From NCBI GenBank assembly GCA_005885015.1, contig VAYG01000034.1:7927-15589 (forward strand): a DNA stretch of 7,663 bases, given 5' to 3'. The notes under the pieces are model-generated. The model was not told the DNA's origin. It searched no databases and saw only the letters and a list, made by a program, of their open reading frames with translations. The position numbers were made by a program, and so were the translations under genes. This DNA comes from Actinomycetota bacterium (GTDB lineage Bacteria > Actinomycetota > UBA4738). This document shows, piece by piece, positions 5,840 through 7,663 of this stretch (its first letter is position 1; every line of letters begins with the position of its first letter).

Positions 5840-6571
5840 GTGTCGCTCCCGCTGTTCTTCGTCGATGAGCTGGCCGTGCCCGGCCACCGAGCCTCCTTGT
5901 CGGTGGCCGATACGCGGCACGCCCTGAAATCGCTCCGCCTGCGGCCGGGCGACTCGATGACGCTGACGGACGGGCGCGGGCTCGTCGCGACGGGCCGCCT
6001 GATCCGGGAGGACGGGGGACTGGCCCAGCTGGAGGTCGGGGACGTGCGGGCCGCCGAGCGCCCCGCCCCAACCGTCTCCGTGGCGCTGGCGCCGCCCAAG
6101 GGCGATCGCCTGGCCTGGGCGGTCCAGAAGCTCGGGGAGCTCGGCGTAGACCAGGTCCTGCTGATGGCCACCGGGCGCTCGGTCCGGGAGTGGCCGGCCG
6201 GGCGAACGGCCTCCTCGCTCTCCCGGCTGCGCACGGTGGCCCGGGAAGCGGCCATGCAGTCCCGGCGGCCGTTCATCATGGACGTCCGGGTGGGGGTGAC
6301 CCTGGAGGAGGCCCTGGACGGGGTCGATGACCAGCGCATCGCTCTCTGGGAGAGGGCTACCCGGTCCCTCACGGATGCGCTTGCGGACCAGGCGGCGGCC
6401 CCGACCCGGATCCTGGTCGGGCCGGAGGGCGGGTTCACCGAGGAAGAGGTGGACCGGATGAGGGGGGCCGGAGCTGCCCTCGCATCGCTCGGCTCCGGCA
6501 TCCTGCGGACGGAGACGGCCGCGGTCGTGGGAGCGGCCCTGGTGTTGGCCCGCTTCGGGAGACTCGGATAG
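5840..6571 (+). CDS. rsmE: RsmE, 16S rRNA (uracil-1498-N3)-methyltransferase
   Basis: The 243-residue protein has the usual RsmE length. The N-terminal PUA-like RNA-binding domain (about 5-75) starts LPLFFVDEL and includes HALKSLRLRPGDSMTLTDG. The C-terminal SPOUT methyltransferase domain has PPKGDRLAWAVQKLGELGV near 85-103, REAAMQSRRP near 135-144, the SAM-knot motif ILVGPEGGF (191-199) and LGSGILRTETA (217-227). RsmE methylates N3 of U1498 in helix 44 of 16S rRNA, using SAM, on the assembled 30S subunit (family knowledge). The family's AEQSGR motif reads AAMQSRR here, a mild variant. The GTG start lies 15 bases after the dnaJ stop and has no clear Shine-Dalgarno sequence, so coupling to dnaJ translation is likely. 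dnaJ-rsmE adjacency is common in Actinomycetota and Firmicutes. Confidence 0.95.
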   Translation: MSLPLFFVDELAVPGHRASLSVADTRHALKSLRLRPGDSMTLTDGRGLVATGRLIREDGGLAQLEVGDVRAAERPAPTVSVALAPPKGDRLAWAVQKLGELGVDQVLLMATGRSVREWPAGRTASSLSRLRTVAREAAMQSRRPFIMDVRVGVTLEEALDGVDDQRIALWERATRSLTDALADQAAAPTRILVGPEGGFTEEEVDRMRGAGAALASLGSGILRTETAAVVGAALVLARFGRLG

Positions 6572-6574
6572 ATT
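6569..6574 (+). promoter_or_regulatory. Candidate -10 element for a leaderless HIT-gene transcript
   Basis: TAGATT overlaps the rsmE stop codon (TAG 6569-6571) and is exactly 7 bases before the ATG at 6582. A weak -35, TTGGCC (6545-6550), lies 18 bases upstream. The G-rich run directly before the ATG is too close to be a good ribosome binding site. This is the same TAnnnT-N7-ATG layout seen before dnaJ. Confidence 0.35.
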
Positions 6575-6581
6575 GGGTGGG

Positions 6582-6944
6582 ATGACGAAGATGGGCCAGG
6601 CCAGCGACTGCATCTTCTGCAAGATCGCGGCGAAGGAGGTCCCGGCAGACATCGTCCACGCCACCGACGCGATCGTGGCTTTCCGCGACGCGAACCCCAA
6701 GGCCCCCACCCATGTCTTGTTGATCCCCCGGGAGCACATCGATTCCGCCGCGGCCCTGGGGGAGGCCCACGCCGACATGCTGGTGGAGATCTTTCTGACG
6801 GCGGCGCACATCGCCAAGTCCGAAGGGATCGACGGCTCCGGCTGGCGGCTGGTGACGAACGTGGGGCCCGACGCCGGGCAGAGCGTTCCCCACCTCCACT
6901 TCCACCTGCTGGGAGGCCGCGGTATGAGGTGGCCGCCGGGCTGA
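6582..6944 (+). CDS. HIT-family nucleotide-binding hydrolase (HINT-like)
   Basis: The 120-residue protein is typical in length for HINT-type HIT proteins. CIFCKI (C10, C13) sits near the N terminus. The middle has FRDANPKAPTHVLLIPREHI, and the catalytic histidine triad HLHFHLLGG has H104, H106 and H108, ending GRGMRWPPG as in bacterial HINT proteins. The family hydrolyses purine nucleoside phosphoramidates and related acyl-AMP compounds through the central triad His (family knowledge). The physiological substrate is not deducible here. The Cys pair with His residues could bind zinc, as in some HINT proteins. Starts at TTG 6573 and ATG 6591 are alternatives. ATG 6582 is chosen because TAGATT is spaced 7 bases upstream and because it keeps the IFCKI region at the usual distance. 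The stop TGA shares one base with the phoH ATG. Confidence 0.94.
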   Translation: MTKMGQASDCIFCKIAAKEVPADIVHATDAIVAFRDANPKAPTHVLLIPREHIDSAAALGEAHADMLVEIFLTAAHIAKSEGIDGSGWRLVTNVGPDAGQSVPHLHFHLLGGRGMRWPPG

Positions 6945-7663
6945 TGTCCGCCAAGCCGACCACCCAGGTCAAGATCCTCGTCCCCGGGAGCCAGCCCATG
7001 GTGGCGCTGCTCGGCCAGCGCGACGAGCTGCTCCGTCTGGTCGAAGCCGCGTTCGCCTCCCAGATCCTGGTGCGGGGCAACGAGATCACCATCACGGGGG
7101 AGGAGCGTGACGCCGAGAAGGTTGCCCTCCTGTTCGAGGAGCTCCTGTCGATCCTCGGCCAGGGACAGATCCTCACCACCGAGTCGGTGGAAAAGACCAT
7201 CGACATGATCAAGGAGGACCAGGTTCGCCCCTCGGAGGTCCTCGGCGACGTCCTGCTGAGCACGCGAGGCCGGACCATCGCCCCGAAGACGCTCGGACAG
7301 AAGCGCTACGTCGACGCCATCCGGGCGAACACCGTGACGTTCGCCATCGGCCCGGCCGGGACGGGGAAGACCTATCTGGCGGTGGCCACCGCGGTCAAGG
7401 CCCTGCACGATCGAGACGTGTCGCGGATCATCCTGACCCGTCCCGCCGTGGAGGCCGGCGAGCGGTTGGGGTTCCTCCCGGGAACGCTCTACGAGAAGAT
7501 CGACCCGTACCTGAAGCCGCTGTACGACGCCCTGTACGAGATGATGGACGCCGAGGCGTTCCAGCGGCTCATGGAACGGGGGACCATCGAGGTGGCCCCG
7601 CTCGCGTACATGCGAGGCCGGACCCTCAACGACTCCTTCATCATCCTGGACGAGGCCCAGAAC
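6944..7663 (+). CDS. phoH: PhoH-family ATPase (YbeZ-like), N-terminal 240 residues, cut by the window end
   Basis: The frame stays open from ATG 6944 to the last base (240 codons) with no stop, so the 3' end lies beyond the window. Residues 1-105 form the N-terminal region seen in PhoH/YbeZ proteins, including VLVRG-like ILVRGNEITITGEE. The P-loop domain has FAIGPAGTGKT with Walker A at 136-143, then ILTRPAVEAGERLGFLPG (163-180), YEKIDPYLKPLYDAL and the Walker B FIILDEAQN (232-240). These are hallmarks of cytoplasmic PhoH-like ATPases, linked to RNA metabolism and to the endoribonuclease YbeY, whose gene usually follows (family knowledge; not visible here). The ATG overlaps the HIT stop by one base (TGATG), indicating coupled translation. 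About 80-100 further residues are expected. Confidence 0.95.
   Translation, partial: MSAKPTTQVKILVPGSQPMVALLGQRDELLRLVEAAFASQILVRGNEITITGEERDAEKVALLFEELLSILGQGQILTTESVEKTIDMIKEDQVRPSEVLGDVLLSTRGRTIAPKTLGQKRYVDAIRANTVTFAIGPAGTGKTYLAVATAVKALHDRDVSRIILTRPAVEAGERLGFLPGTLYEKIDPYLKPLYDALYEMMDAEAFQRLMERGTIEVAPLAYMRGRTLNDSFIILDEAQN

Noticed and set aside
5827..5868. 13-codon mini-frame starting with ATG between dnaJ and rsmE
   Set aside because: It overlaps the rsmE start, has no ribosome binding site and shows no attenuation structure. The ATG is more likely chance.
5680..7408. Two long - strand open frames (532 and 524 codons) opposite rsmE, HIT and phoH
   Set aside because: They lie antisense to three genes with unmistakable motifs. 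Their translations are Ser/Arg/Pro-rich low-information sequence.

Overview
The window is a high-GC (by eye well over 60%), densely packed bacterial chromosome segment. The gene order lepA - hemW - hrcA - dnaJ - rsmE - HIT - phoH is a housekeeping neighbourhood typical of Actinomycetota. Protein character (Arg/Ala/Gly/Val rich) and GTG, TTG and probable CTG starts fit that phylum. I cannot assign a genus. A deep-branching or uncultured actinobacterial lineage is a reasonable inference, because an ECF sigma gene pair is inserted where hemW and hrcA are often adjacent. No rRNA, tRNA, CRISPR array, insertion sequence or prophage gene is visible, and the longest stretch without a gene is about 100 bases (3512-3613).

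Layout. Bases 1-129 hold the 3' end of lepA (EF4), overlapped by 4 bases with hemW (126-1250, + strand). Two genes then lie on the - strand. An ECF-type sigma factor (2972-3511, probable CTG start) is followed, with a 14-base overlap, by a 573-residue membrane-anchored protein (1264-2985, TTG start). That protein has a short basic cytoplasmic tail, one transmembrane helix, a TolB/PD40-like beta-propeller, a Pro-rich linker and a C-terminal part with two Asp-rich Ca-binding-like loops. Its position and topology suggest, but do not prove, that it is the anti-sigma factor or sensor for the upstream sigma. A compact divergent control region (3512-3613) holds a candidate ECF promoter for the sigma operon, a candidate hrcA promoter and a near-perfect CIRCE operator ending right before the hrcA ATG.

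From 3614 to the right edge, five + strand genes form a likely heat-shock and RNA-metabolism cluster: hrcA (repressor acting on CIRCE), dnaJ (full four-motif zinc-finger J-protein), rsmE (16S rRNA m3U1498 methyltransferase), a HIT-family nucleotide hydrolase, and the first 240 codons of phoH, cut by the window end. dnaJ and the HIT gene both lack a usable Shine-Dalgarno sequence but carry TAnnnT exactly 7 bases before ATG. This suggests internal promoters giving leaderless transcripts.

The most unusual content is the sigma/beta-propeller pair and its shared control region with CIRCE. The remaining genes are conventional members of well-known families.
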